Positions 36,684-45,045 of a stretch of DNA of 64,000 bases are shown here, piece after piece. The stretch is from an uncultured Bacillota bacterium (GTDB lineage: Bacteria > Bacillota_I > Bacilli_A > RFN20 > CAG-288), in assembly GCA_949284445.1 (NCBI GenBank), contig CASDVP010000004.1:62001-126000 (forward strand), in the 5' to 3' direction. The position numbers were made by a program, and so were the translations under genes. The notes under the pieces were generated by a model. It saw only the letters and a list, made by a program, of their open reading frames with translations. It searched no databases and was not told where the DNA came from. Positions within the stretch are counted from its first letter, which is position 1. Each line of letters begins with the position of its first letter.

Positions 36684-38463
36684 GAAAAAGAATAGTAATC
36701 AAAAAGAACAGAACGGAGTCCTTAAAGATGGAGTTTTCACCTATTCCGGTCCATTAACTTTAGATCAGCTTTGCAAAAAATTAGGTCTTTCTGCTACTGA
36801 AACGATTAAGAAATTTTTGATCAGTGGTAAACTTATTTCCTTAAATACTGTTCTTTCAGATGATTTGATCGCTGATATTTGTCTTGAAAACAACTTTGAC
36901 TTTAAAAAAGAAGATAGTGTTTCGTCTGATTTTACTACTGCTAAAGTCTTTTCTTCAGATGATAAAGATGAGCGTCCTCCTGTTGTCACTATTATGGGAC
37001 ACGTGGATCACGGTAAAACTACTCTGATCGATAATATTCGTCACTCAAATATTACTTCAAGTGAACATGGCGGCATCACCCAAGAGATCGGTGCTTATCA
37101 AAAAGAGATCAATGGTAAAAAGATCACTTTTATCGATACTCCTGGTCATGAAGCTTTCACCGCTATGAGAGCACGTGGTGCTTCTATCACTGATATTGTC
37201 GTTTTAGTCGTTGCTGCTGATGATGGTGTTAAACCGCAGACTATCGAAGCTATCTCTCATGCTAAAGCAGCCAAAGTGCCGATCATTGTTGCTATTAATA
37301 AAATTGATAAACCTGGTGTCAATATTGAAAAAGTTAAATCAGAATTATCTTCTAATGGTCTTTTAGCTGAAGATTGGGGTGGAGATACGATGATGTTCCC
37401 GATATCTGCTAAGAAGAACATCGGTGTTGATAAACTGTTAGAAGGCATTTTGACTTTAGCTGAGTTATTGGAGTTAAAAGCCGATGATTCTAAACCAGCT
37501 ATCGGTTCAGTCGTCGAAGCAAAACTGGATAAAAAAGAGGGTGCTAAAGCCACTTTACTCGTTCAAAACGGTTCGTTACATGTCGGCGATTATTTAGCGG
37601 TTGGTGCATTTTATTGTAAAGTCAGAAAAATGACCAATGAATACGATCGTTCTTTAAAAGTCGCTTTGCCTTCCACTCCAGTATCAGTTACTGGTTTGTC
37701 AGGTGTTCCAATTGCTGGTGATCGTTTCTTAGCTTTCCCTTCTGAAAAAGAAGCACGCGATGCTGCTTCATTACGTGCCCAGGCCTTATTAAATCTTTCA
37801 CAAGGTTCTGGTATCTCTTTAGCAGATGTGGCTTTAACGGCTGCTTCGGGTAAGTCAAGTTGTTTGAATCTGATCATCAAAGCTGATACACAGGGATCTG
37901 CCGAAGCTATTAAAGCCTCTGTTGAAAAGATCGATGTTCAAGGTGCTAAATGCCAAGTCTTACACTGCACTTCTGGTGATGTGACTTTAGGAGATTTAAG
38001 CTTAGCATCGGCTTCACATGCGATCGTTTTAGCTTTTTCTGTCAAAGTATCTAATAGCATCAAAGATTTAGCTAAAGAACAAAAAGTAGAAATTAGACAA
38101 TACAACATCATCTATAAGTTATTAGAAGACTTAGAATCTGCACTGAAAGGTAAATTAGAACCTGAATACGAAGAAGTTATCTATGGTCATGCAGAAGTTA
38201 GATCTCTGTTTAAAGCTTCCAAAGTTGGACAGATCGCTGGTTTATATGTGGTCGATGGTAAATTGACTAACACTTCTAAAGTTCGTATCTACCGCAATAA
38301 AGAACTAGTTCTCTCATCTAAATTAACATCTTTAAAGCGTTTTAAAGATGATGCTAAAGAAGTTTTGACTGGCTTTGAATGCGGTGCCACAATCTTTGAT
38401 AAATTTAATTTAGAGGTTGGGGATATGATCGAAGCTTATGGTATGGAGGTGAAGAATGGCTGA
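36670..38463 (+). CDS. infB: Translation initiation factor IF-2
   Basis: GTPase that brings fMet-tRNA to the 30S subunit and promotes subunit joining. Short N-terminal IF2_N domain (~22-75), then GTPase with G1 [10 protein letters not shown]3 DTPGHEAF, G4 NKID and G5 SAKK, followed by domains II, III and IV. 597 residues is short because the long variable N-terminal region of many bacteria is missing. AAAGGGGG lies before the ATG. Overlaps rbfA by 8 bases. Confidence 0.97.
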   Translation: MSKDKKKNSNQKEQNGVLKDGVFTYSGPLTLDQLCKKLGLSATETIKKFLISGKLISLNTVLSDDLIADICLENNFDFKKEDSVSSDFTTAKVFSSDDKDERPPVVTIMGHVDHGKTTLIDNIRHSNITSSEHGGITQEIGAYQKEINGKKITFIDTPGHEAFTAMRARGASITDIVVLVVAADDGVKPQTIEAISHAKAAKVPIIVAINKIDKPGVNIEKVKSELSSNGLLAEDWGGDTMMFPISAKKNIGVDKLLEGILTLAELLELKADDSKPAIGSVVEAKLDKKEGAKATLLVQNGSLHVGDYLAVGAFYCKVRKMTNEYDRSLKVALPSTPVSVTGLSGVPIAGDRFLAFPSEKEARDAASLRAQALLNLSQGSGISLADVALTAASGKSSCLNLIIKADTQGSAEAIKASVEKIDVQGAKCQVLHCTSGDVTLGDLSLASASHAIVLAFSVKVSNSIKDLAKEQKVEIRQYNIIYKLLEDLESALKGKLEPEYEEVIYGHAEVRSLFKASKVGQIAGLYVVDGKLTNTSKVRIYRNKELVLSSKLTSLKRFKDDAKEVLTGFECGATIFDKFNLEVGDMIEAYGMEVKNG

Positions 38464-38872
38464 TAAAAAAGGTCGCGTTCAGGAACTTATCCAAAGAAAT
38501 GTTTCCGAGATCATACTTTACGATTTGAAAAATGATCTTTGTAAATTTGCTTCAGTCCATGAAGTCAGAATGACTAGTGATTATTCATTTTGTAAAATTT
38601 ATGTTTCGCATATAGATTCTACAAAAGCTGACGATTTAGTCGAGCTCTTGAATTCTAAGGCGAAGTTTATCCGTTCAAAATTAGCTTCCAAATTGGATAT
38701 CTATAAAACTCCTGAGCTGAGATTTGAAAAAGATACTCTCTATGAAAATAGCCTTAAGATGGATGCTCTGATTGAAAAAGCGATCAACTCAAAACCGACA
38801 ACACTCAAAGATTTGGATAAAAAGAACAGCAAAAGCAAGACAAAAAAATCTTCTAGGAAGACGACAAAGTAA
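38456..38872 (+). CDS. rbfA: Ribosome-binding factor A
   Basis: 138 residues; a KH-type protein binding immature 30S subunits. Conserved features: RVQELIQRNVSEIILYDLKND at the start, VRMTSDYSFCKIYVSHID and the PELRFEKDT segment. The C-terminal ~25 residues are a Lys/Ser-rich tail. GGAGG lies before the ATG inside the end of infB. It is the last gene of the operon; truB and ribF, which usually follow, are here on the other strand. Confidence 0.93.
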   Translation: MADKKGRVQELIQRNVSEIILYDLKNDLCKFASVHEVRMTSDYSFCKIYVSHIDSTKADDLVELLNSKAKFIRSKLASKLDIYKTPELRFEKDTLYENSLKMDALIEKAINSKPTTLKDLDKKNSKSKTKKSSRKTTK

Positions 38873-38884
38873 AATAATGTCATG

Positions 38885-38913
38885 AGGATTCTGCATAGTT
38901 GGAATCCTTTTTT
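38885..38913 (+). terminator. Intrinsic terminator of the nusA-infB operon
   Basis: AGGATTC and GAATCCT form a 7-bp stem with a 10-base loop and TTTTTT follows. It ends at the stop codon of the convergent ribF gene. Confidence 0.82.
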
Positions 38914-39805
38914 AATGCTGATTTAAAATGAAGTCCTTATCTTTGTGCAATTGCTTTTTTAACGCGTCTAGAGAATCAAATTTGATTTGCGGTCTGATAA
39001 AAGAATCAAAAGAGATAGTTATTTGTTTGTCATAGATATCAGAATCGAAATCAAAAATATGAGTTTCAATAATGGATTCAGAAAGCTGATCAATAGTCGG
39101 ATGGGAACCGATATTAGTCATCGAAAGATATGATTTGTTATCGACATGCGCATGTGTTTTATATACGCCATCTTTGATTTTAACTAAAGAATTATCTGGT
39201 TTTATATTTGCTGTAGGAAAGCCTAATTTTGTCCCGTTATGAAGCCCATGAACTACAATTCCTTTTCTAAAATATTTATAACCGAGGAGACTGTTTGCTT
39301 CTTCTATCAAACCTTTATTTAATAAAGCTCTGATGTATGTTGAAGAGATTTTAGTCCCGTCTGTTAACACTACAGGGCTGACTATTTTAACTATCTCTTC
39401 TTGTTTATTGAAATGATTTATCAGATCTTTGATATCACCTGATTTATTTTTACCAAATGTAAAATCAGAACTGACAAAAATCCTTTTTATATTTTTAGCG
39501 CTTAAATATTCTAAAAAGTGTTCTTTAGACCAATTTTTGCTACTATTAAAATTTAATTTAAAGTAATAACTAACTCCATGACTTGCCAGTGATTCTTGTT
39601 TGCTGTCTTTATCTAAAAGTAATTTTTGTTTTTTGGTTTCTGCTAATGAATCAGTAAAGGTTAATACTCCTATCGGTAAAGCAAATTTTAAAGCTTCGTT
39701 GATCAATTTTTGATGCCCGAGATGAACGCCATCAAAAAAGCCGATGAGAAGGCTGATCTCATCTGTCATCGGGAAACTGTTGTTATTTGTATCAATGATT
39801 TTCAT
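38912..39805 (-). CDS. ribF: Bifunctional riboflavin kinase/FAD synthetase
   Basis: 297 residues from ATG 39805, chosen because GAGG lies 8-10 bases upstream; a further upstream start would add 18 residues that lack family similarity. N-terminal FMN adenylyltransferase domain (IGFFDGVHLGHQKLI, KISSTYIRALL) and C-terminal riboflavin kinase domain (GTKLGFPTANI, and the metal/ATP region around GVYKTHAHV). It makes FMN and FAD, needed by the flavoproteins at 42341 and 42825. The start overlaps the truB stop by 14 bases: a truB-ribF operon. Confidence 0.94.
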   Translation of the reverse strand: MKIIDTNNNSFPMTDEISLLIGFFDGVHLGHQKLINEALKFALPIGVLTFTDSLAETKKQKLLLDKDSKQESLASHGVSYYFKLNFNSSKNWSKEHFLEYLSAKNIKRIFVSSDFTFGKNKSGDIKDLINHFNKQEEIVKIVSPVVLTDGTKISSTYIRALLNKGLIEEANSLLGYKYFRKGIVVHGLHNGTKLGFPTANIKPDNSLVKIKDGVYKTHAHVDNKSYLSMTNIGSHPTIDQLSESIIETHIFDFDSDIYDKQITISFDSFIRPQIKFDSLDALKKQLHKDKDFILNQH

Positions 39806-40646
39806 GATAGAAACCTCGATAGCATTTATATATATCTCCAGATTTATAGTACAGAGCAATCAGCTGTGATTTATAAGTCACAAAACAATACTCAGATGAG
39901 ATTCTTTGTAATTTTAAACAAGCTCCGTTGATAGCTTTTTTGAATTGAACATCTGAAAGCTCAATCGTTGGATATTGTTTTAAGAAAAGGTTCATAGGTG
40001 TGATGTTATGCTCAGTGATTTCATTCTGTTTTTTACATTGACTGATATCATAATCACCAACTCTGATTCTTCGAAGGCTGATCAGATGTCCTATTGTATT
40101 CAGCTTTTTAGCGATATCTGCACCTAAAGAACGTATATAACCACCTTTAGAAATCGTTACCGAGAAGGTTATTATTGGAAACTCATATTTCAATAATTGA
40201 ATCTGCTTTATCTCGATATCAATGGGTTTTAAATCGAAGTCTATACCTTCTCGGATAAGATCATAAGCGCGTTTCCCGTTCACCCACTTGGCTGAGTAAG
40301 ATGGAGGAATCTGCTGGCTCTTTCCTAAAAATGAGTGCAGTGTTTCCAATATCGTTTCTTTTGAAATAGCATGTAAAGCTTGTTCATCAACAATTTTACC
40401 ATCGATATCAAGAGTATCAGTAGCTACACCGAGTTTTAATTCAGCGATATAAGTTTTATACTCATCGCTTATAAGCGGTAATAGTTTTGTCGCATCTCCG
40501 AATGCGACTAATAACAAACCAGTTGCAAAATTGTCTAAAGTTCCAAGGTGACCGACTTTAGTTTTAAATTGCCTCTGAAATGAGTTATCTATTTTTCGAC
40601 AACTCATACCGGCATCTTTATCAAGTAAAACAAATCCAGGAATCAT
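39792..40646 (-). CDS. truB: tRNA pseudouridine 55 synthase
   Basis: 284 residues. N-terminal LLDKDAGMSCRKIDN and the catalytic region VGHLGTLDNFATGLL, with the catalytic aspartate in TLD; the later GGYIRSLGADIAKKL block is also typical. It modifies U55 in the T-loop of tRNAs. The usual neighbour order rbfA-truB-ribF is broken: truB and ribF are kept together but lie on the opposite strand. No Shine-Dalgarno; a minus-strand TATAAT (40657-40662) ends ten bases before the ATG. Confidence 0.94.
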   Translation of the reverse strand: MIPGFVLLDKDAGMSCRKIDNSFQRQFKTKVGHLGTLDNFATGLLLVAFGDATKLLPLISDEYKTYIAELKLGVATDTLDIDGKIVDEQALHAISKETILETLHSFLGKSQQIPPSYSAKWVNGKRAYDLIREGIDFDLKPIDIEIKQIQLLKYEFPIITFSVTISKGGYIRSLGADIAKKLNTIGHLISLRRIRVGDYDISQCKKQNEITEHNITPMNLFLKQYPTIELSDVQFKKAINGACLKLQRISSEYCFVTYKSQLIALYYKSGDIYKCYRGFYHENH

Positions 40647-40674
40647 TTTTGTAAAAATTATATAACTAAAATAG

Positions 40675-40680
40675 TATAAT
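40675..40680 (+). promoter_or_regulatory. Candidate -10 of the ttcA-like gene
   Basis: TATAAT ends ten bases before the ATG at 40691, with no Shine-Dalgarno between. A divergent TATAAT for truB lies at 40657-40662 on the other strand. No clear -35 is visible for either. Confidence 0.4.
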
Positions 40681-40690
40681 TCTCTAGCGT

Positions 40691-41848
40691 ATGGATAACA
40701 TCAATCAATTAAGAAAAAAATTATTAGCTTCGATCAGAAACGCTGATTACCAATACGGGTTATTTAACGAAGGCGATAAAGTGCTTTTAGGCATTTCGGG
40801 TGGAAAGGATTCAGTAGTGATGCTTGATCTGCTTTCCACTTATCAAAAATTCCCAGGTAAAAGCTTTTCCTTGGTTGCAGTCCATTTAGATTTTGGCTTT
40901 CCAGAAGAAGATTTCAGTCCGATAAAAGAATTAGCTGAAAAATTAAATGTTCCTTATATCACTTATGAAGCAAAAGAAGTGTATGAGATTTTGAAAGATA
41001 ATCGCAATCCGACCACACATCTTTTACCCTGTTCTATCTGTTCACGCATGAGGAAAGCTATCATCAATAAAGCTGCGCAAAAATTGGGTTATAAAAAAGT
41101 CGCATTTGCCCATCATATGGATGATGCTATAGAGACATTATTCATGAATATGACACATGGCGCTAGAATAGCTACTTTTGAGCCTAAAATGTTTTTAGCT
41201 AATGCTCAAATCGAATTTATAAGACCATTGATCAATGCGCGCGAAGATCAGATAGCTCGCTATGCAAAATTAGCAGGTTTACCGATATGTAAAAACAGCT
41301 GTGGTAATGATAAATTAACTCAACGAACCGCATTTAAAAAATTTCTTAAAAATTATTACAAAGCTTATCCAGATAGTTATTCTAACTTTGCCTGTATGTT
41401 ATCTAATTATGATTCATTCCAATTATTCTTCGATAAATATGGTATTCACCCTGGGAATGGATTAGAGATCAAAAAATGTTTTACCGGAAAGGATATGCTA
41501 GATATCGCCAAGATTTCTCGATTTGATTTTCAAGATGAAAATTATGATTTAGAAGGCTTTGTTTATTATCTCTTGCGAAAAGATGATTTTCCGATTGCTT
41601 ATATGAAGATTAAGGAACATCCTGATAATTTTGATTTAGATATTTGCTCGCTTCATGTTATCGATGGTGTTTTAACTTCAGATATAAGAAAGTTTGTCGA
41701 TGTTTTTGAGAAAAATTATTCGATGAAACATGTTCCTAGAAAAATAACTTTTATTGGAGATAAACACATTGATTTGATAAAAGAATGCGGATATATTTTA
41801 GAAAATAATTCCTATGTCAAATCGATAACAAAAGCGATGAAAATATAA
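40691..41848 (+). CDS. TtcA-like tRNA 2-thiocytidine synthase with C-terminal extension
   Basis: 385 residues. Residues ~1-245 form an adenine-nucleotide alpha hydrolase (PP-loop) enzyme: LGISGGKDSVVML (PP-loop), a LPCSIC pair for the Fe-S cluster, AFAHHMDDAIETLFMNM and a later RPL...C region (CKNSC), all as in TtcA, which thiolates C32 of tRNAs. Residues ~255-385 have no place in ordinary TtcA (~300 residues); segments such as FVYYLLRKDDFPIAYMKI and IDLIKECGYI resemble a GNAT acetyltransferase fold, a weak by-eye similarity. No Shine-Dalgarno; near-leaderless layout. Divergent from truB. Confidence 0.82.
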   Translation: MDNINQLRKKLLASIRNADYQYGLFNEGDKVLLGISGGKDSVVMLDLLSTYQKFPGKSFSLVAVHLDFGFPEEDFSPIKELAEKLNVPYITYEAKEVYEILKDNRNPTTHLLPCSICSRMRKAIINKAAQKLGYKKVAFAHHMDDAIETLFMNMTHGARIATFEPKMFLANAQIEFIRPLINAREDQIARYAKLAGLPICKNSCGNDKLTQRTAFKKFLKNYYKAYPDSYSNFACMLSNYDSFQLFFDKYGIHPGNGLEIKKCFTGKDMLDIAKISRFDFQDENYDLEGFVYYLLRKDDFPIAYMKIKEHPDNFDLDICSLHVIDGVLTSDIRKFVDVFEKNYSMKHVPRKITFIGDKHIDLIKECGYILENNSYVKSITKAMKI

Positions 41849-41879
41849 AAAAATCCTTTTCTTTTTATAACTTACTAGG

Positions 41880-41885
41880 TATAAT
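41880..41885 (+). promoter_or_regulatory. Candidate -10 of rpsO
   Basis: TATAAT at 41880-41885 without a good -35 would start transcription near 41892 and give rpsO a ~79-base leader. Confidence 0.45.
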
Positions 41886-41891
41886 TTATAG

Positions 41892-41970
41892 GTCACATTC
41901 GACTGGATATGGGCTTGTTCCTCTATCACCCTATTCTGGTTGCTTCGTGGAATCAAAAAAGAGGTATAAA
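41892..41970 (+). promoter_or_regulatory. rpsO leader, possible S15 autoregulatory RNA
   Basis: A ~79-base leader with short self-complementary G- and C-rich segments (for example GGG near 41910 with CCC near 41930). S15 represses its own mRNA in several bacteria through different leader folds. No specific known motif could be assigned. Confidence 0.3.
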
Positions 41971-42240
41971 ATGGCTTTAACTAAAGAAGAAAAAACTAAA
42001 GCGATCACTTCAAGTCGCTTAAATGAAAAAGACACTGGTTCTTGTGAAGTTCAAATCGCTCTTCTCACCGAGAAAATCAAAAAGTTGACCGTCCATATGA
42101 CTAATCATAAACATGATTATTCTTCTAAAAGAGGTATGGACATCATCATCGCTAGAAGAAAGAAACTTCTCACTTATCTCAAAGAACTTGATGCTACTAG
42201 ATATGAAGCTGTAGTCAAGAAGATCAAAGAAGGAAAATAA
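41971..42240 (+). CDS. rpsO: 30S ribosomal protein S15
   Basis: 89 residues from ATG 41971 (MALTKEEKTKAI), chosen for AAAGAGG five bases upstream and the standard S15 length; an upstream ATG at 41947 would add an unlikely extension. Family blocks: TGSCEVQIALLTEKI, LTVHMTNHKHDYSSKRGM and RRKKLLTYLKE. S15 binds 16S rRNA helix 22 region early in assembly. A strong terminator follows at once. Confidence 0.97.
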   Translation: MALTKEEKTKAITSSRLNEKDTGSCEVQIALLTEKIKKLTVHMTNHKHDYSSKRGMDIIIARRKKLLTYLKELDATRYEAVVKKIKEGK

Positions 42241-42250
42241 AAATAATATT

Positions 42251-42286
42251 AAACTATGACGAGTAGAGGCGTCATAGTTTTTTCTT
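42251..42286 (+). terminator. Intrinsic terminator after rpsO
   Basis: AAACTATGACG and CGTCATAGTTT form an 11-bp stem with an 8-base loop, followed by TTTCTTT. Confidence 0.9.
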
Positions 42287-42340
42287 TAGATTGAAATTAT
42301 AGTTGACGTCTTTTATCATTAAATAAAAAGAGGTGCGAAT

Positions 42341-42841
42341 ATGGAAGTATTTGAAACTATAAGAAAAAGACAATCAGTGCGTTGCTTCACTGATAAAGAG
42401 ATCAGTTATGACGATATAAAAAAGATTGTTGAAGCAGGTGTCTTAGCACCCACGGGAAGAAATTCTCAAAATCTTTTGATCGTTGGTGTAAAAGACAAGA
42501 AAACAGTTAAAAAATTGATGAATTATATTTCTGGCGGTAAAGAATATTATGGTGCTCCTGCCGTTATATTTGTTTTTGAAAAATTTCCCGATAATTTATC
42601 AGAACTGAATGCAGGCGCAGCTATGGAAAATATGCTATTAGCGGCAACAGGTTTAAACATCGCATCATGCTGGATACATCGCGGTAGAAATTTATTTGCT
42701 TCTGAAGATGCTAAATTATTTTTAAAAGAAACTTTAAACCTTGATAAGACCTATGTATTATTAGAAAGCATCGCACTTGGCATTCAAAAAGATGTCGTTC
42801 CTGTAAAAGAAAAAAATCCTGATAATGGCAAAGTCATTTGA
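42341..42841 (+). CDS. Nitroreductase-family flavoprotein
   Basis: 166 residues with FMN-binding features: RKRQSVRCFTDKEI at the N-terminus, GVLAPTGRNSQNL, and the C-terminal IALGIQKD segment. The family reduces nitro compounds, quinones or other small molecules with NAD(P)H; the substrate is unknown. GAGGTG lies before the ATG. Its 3' end overlaps the next flavoprotein gene by 17 bases, so nitroreductase, flavoprotein, hypothetical and rlmD form a tightly packed operon. Confidence 0.88.
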   Translation: MEVFETIRKRQSVRCFTDKEISYDDIKKIVEAGVLAPTGRNSQNLLIVGVKDKKTVKKLMNYISGGKEYYGAPAVIFVFEKFPDNLSELNAGAAMENMLLAATGLNIASCWIHRGRNLFASEDAKLFLKETLNLDKTYVLLESIALGIQKDVVPVKEKNPDNGKVI

Positions 42842-43934
42842 TAATCTTGTCGTCGGCGGTGGTATAGCTGGACTAATGTATGCAGCTATCAAAAGCCAAA
42901 AGCATAAAGTAACCATCATCGAAAATCCATCTAAAAAGAATGAACTAGGAAAAAGGATTTTGGTTTCTGGTAATGGACGTTGCAATTTTTTTAACAGTAA
43001 GTTATTAGATGAAAGAACCTTTGATCATTTTCCTTTTGATGCTGTAAAAAATATTGTTATTTCTGATGGTAAATTTTATTCGAAAGAGCTTTTCGAATGC
43101 TTGATTTCAAAAGGGCTAGCCTATCGTTCAGAAGGTGATCTGATATATCCGTATTTTAATCGCTCTGAGTGTTTTCATTCATTTCTCTTGAGTTTGATCA
43201 ATTACGACAATTGTGATTTTATTTTTTCGCACGTAGATAGAATCGACCGCACTTTTAAAACAGTTATAGCTTCTGATACTTCTTATAGCTATAAGAATTT
43301 AGTTATCTCAACTGGTGGCTTTAGTTATGATAGAGCAGTTGATTATAGCCTTCTTGATTCTTTGAATGTTAAATATTTTAAGTTAAAACCTGCTTTATGT
43401 CCTGTTCAAGTAGTTGAAAAGATTCCTAAATATCTTGTCGGGAATCGCCTTAGAGGTGTCATTTCACTTTTTGCCGATGATAAATGTGTTTATCAAGAAG
43501 ATGGTGAAGTCCTTTTTAAAGAAGATGGTTTGAGCGGAATCGCCATTTTTAATTCCACTATTTGGATGCATAAGTTTATCGATAAAAAATTATATATAAC
43601 TATCGATTTTACTCGTTCTGGAAATGATGCGATCGATAGAAGAATCGCACGATCAAATTATCCGGAATTTCTGATCAGATATCTTTCAGAAAATGATTTA
43701 AATCTTTTTAAACCGCTGAGATTCACCTTTAAACAATTTTATGATTTTAAGTTTTCTCAAATCAGTGATGGTGGAATTGATTTAAAAGTTTTAAATCCTA
43801 ATAATATGACATTGTCTGTAGATGATAATGTTCAAATTATCGGCGAAGTTTTAAATCAAAATTTCCCATGCGGTGGCTATAATATAGGTATAGCACTAAT
43901 CGAAGGCTATAAGGCGGCTCTTTATGAAAGATAA
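42825..43934 (+). CDS. BaiN/HI0933-family FAD-dependent oxidoreductase
   Basis: 369 residues. Rossmann FAD motif NLVVGGGIAGLMYA at the N-terminus, the family hallmark KRILVSGNGRCNFFN (about residues 44-58), LVISTGGFSYDR mid-protein, and a C-terminal GEVLNQNFPCGGYNIGIAL block that closes the FAD site. BaiN-type proteins include bile-acid-related reductases, but most members have no known substrate. It overlaps its two neighbours by 17 and 11 bases. Confidence 0.88.
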   Translation: MAKSFDNLVVGGGIAGLMYAAIKSQKHKVTIIENPSKKNELGKRILVSGNGRCNFFNSKLLDERTFDHFPFDAVKNIVISDGKFYSKELFECLISKGLAYRSEGDLIYPYFNRSECFHSFLLSLINYDNCDFIFSHVDRIDRTFKTVIASDTSYSYKNLVISTGGFSYDRAVDYSLLDSLNVKYFKLKPALCPVQVVEKIPKYLVGNRLRGVISLFADDKCVYQEDGEVLFKEDGLSGIAIFNSTIWMHKFIDKKLYITIDFTRSGNDAIDRRIARSNYPEFLIRYLSENDLNLFKPLRFTFKQFYDFKFSQISDGGIDLKVLNPNNMTLSVDDNVQIIGEVLNQNFPCGGYNIGIALIEGYKAALYER

Positions 43935-45045
43935 ACAGATACAAATGCTCAAATTGATTTCTTTAGTTTCGGATAGAATTAAAGATTTGGTCGATAAAGA
44001 TGATGAACAAGAAGTAAAACAAATATTTTTATATTCATATGATTTATTGATCAAACACCCCGAGTTTTCAAAAATTGAAAATAATACCGAGTCCCTTTGG
44101 GTGATGTCTTATTTTTTGGAAGCGGTCATTGGACAATGGCATTACTATGAACTGATCGATAATAAACAGGGATCTCAATTGGAAAAGTTGATTGCTGAAA
44201 GGGCGATCGATCGCTTTTTCTTATTCTATAAGAACCAGACTGAAAATCTTTCTAACGATAATCTGCCTTTTTATGATGCGAGAGTATCGACTATTTCAAT
44301 CGCTGAGAAATACTTAGAAAATATCAATCACCCTTTGAGTCATATCAATCCTACTTTTTCTCTCGTCAATGATATCTTTGAAACTATTTTTAGAAAAGTA
44401 GCAGGTTTTGCGAATATGTTACCACTAGGATTATATTCGGAAGCATTTGTTTCATGGAGAACTCTTCATGAATCAGAATGTATTGTTAAACTCCTCATCA
44501 CTGGTGGAGATGCAACAAGATACTCCTATATTAAACATATCACGTATAACAACGCATATCGTAATCAAAGTTCATTCACAACTGAAGAGTTGGATGATAT
44601 TTTTATGAAAATAAAAACGAGTATGAAAGAACATAATCTTAAGAGTAAGGATATGAAAAAATTTATTGAATACGGCTGGCTATATGAGCATCCAAAATAT
44701 GATCCGAATGATGTTTCTTTCAAACTTAATTTTAGAGATGGGATTGAAAAATTAGCTGATCTAAGCGCTTATAGTAAAATTTATGAAGGAGCAAGTGAAA
44801 TCGCTCATTCTTCCTCTGCTTTCTTCTATGCGAATAACACTTTTTGTCGCGATTTATCATTAGCGATGGTTTATCGTTCATTTATTCGTATCGCCGAATT
44901 GTATTTGACTTTCATGGATAAATATTTTAGATTACATCCTTCCGAGGCTTCAAAAGTCAAAGAATATCTTGAAGATACTAAAATGATGTCTCAGTATTTA
45001 GATCGTGTGATCAATATTGATGAGGTGATGCAAGCAGATGAGTAA
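43924..45045 (+). CDS. Hypothetical protein, possibly DUF5677-like
   Basis: 373 residues, predicted mostly helical and soluble. A central block (GLYSEAFVSWRTLHESECIVKL, and later SEIAHSSSAFF) resembles DUF5677-type proteins, where a conserved R...E and H form a putative active site; this is a by-eye match. Translationally coupled on both sides (11-base overlap with the flavoprotein, 8 bases with rlmD), so it is likely expressed with them. No signal peptide or membrane helix. Function unknown. Confidence 0.7.
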   Translation: MKDKQIQMLKLISLVSDRIKDLVDKDDEQEVKQIFLYSYDLLIKHPEFSKIENNTESLWVMSYFLEAVIGQWHYYELIDNKQGSQLEKLIAERAIDRFFLFYKNQTENLSNDNLPFYDARVSTISIAEKYLENINHPLSHINPTFSLVNDIFETIFRKVAGFANMLPLGLYSEAFVSWRTLHESECIVKLLITGGDATRYSYIKHITYNNAYRNQSSFTTEELDDIFMKIKTSMKEHNLKSKDMKKFIEYGWLYEHPKYDPNDVSFKLNFRDGIEKLADLSAYSKIYEGASEIAHSSSAFFYANNTFCRDLSLAMVYRSFIRIAELYLTFMDKYFRLHPSEASKVKEYLEDTKMMSQYLDRVINIDEVMQADE

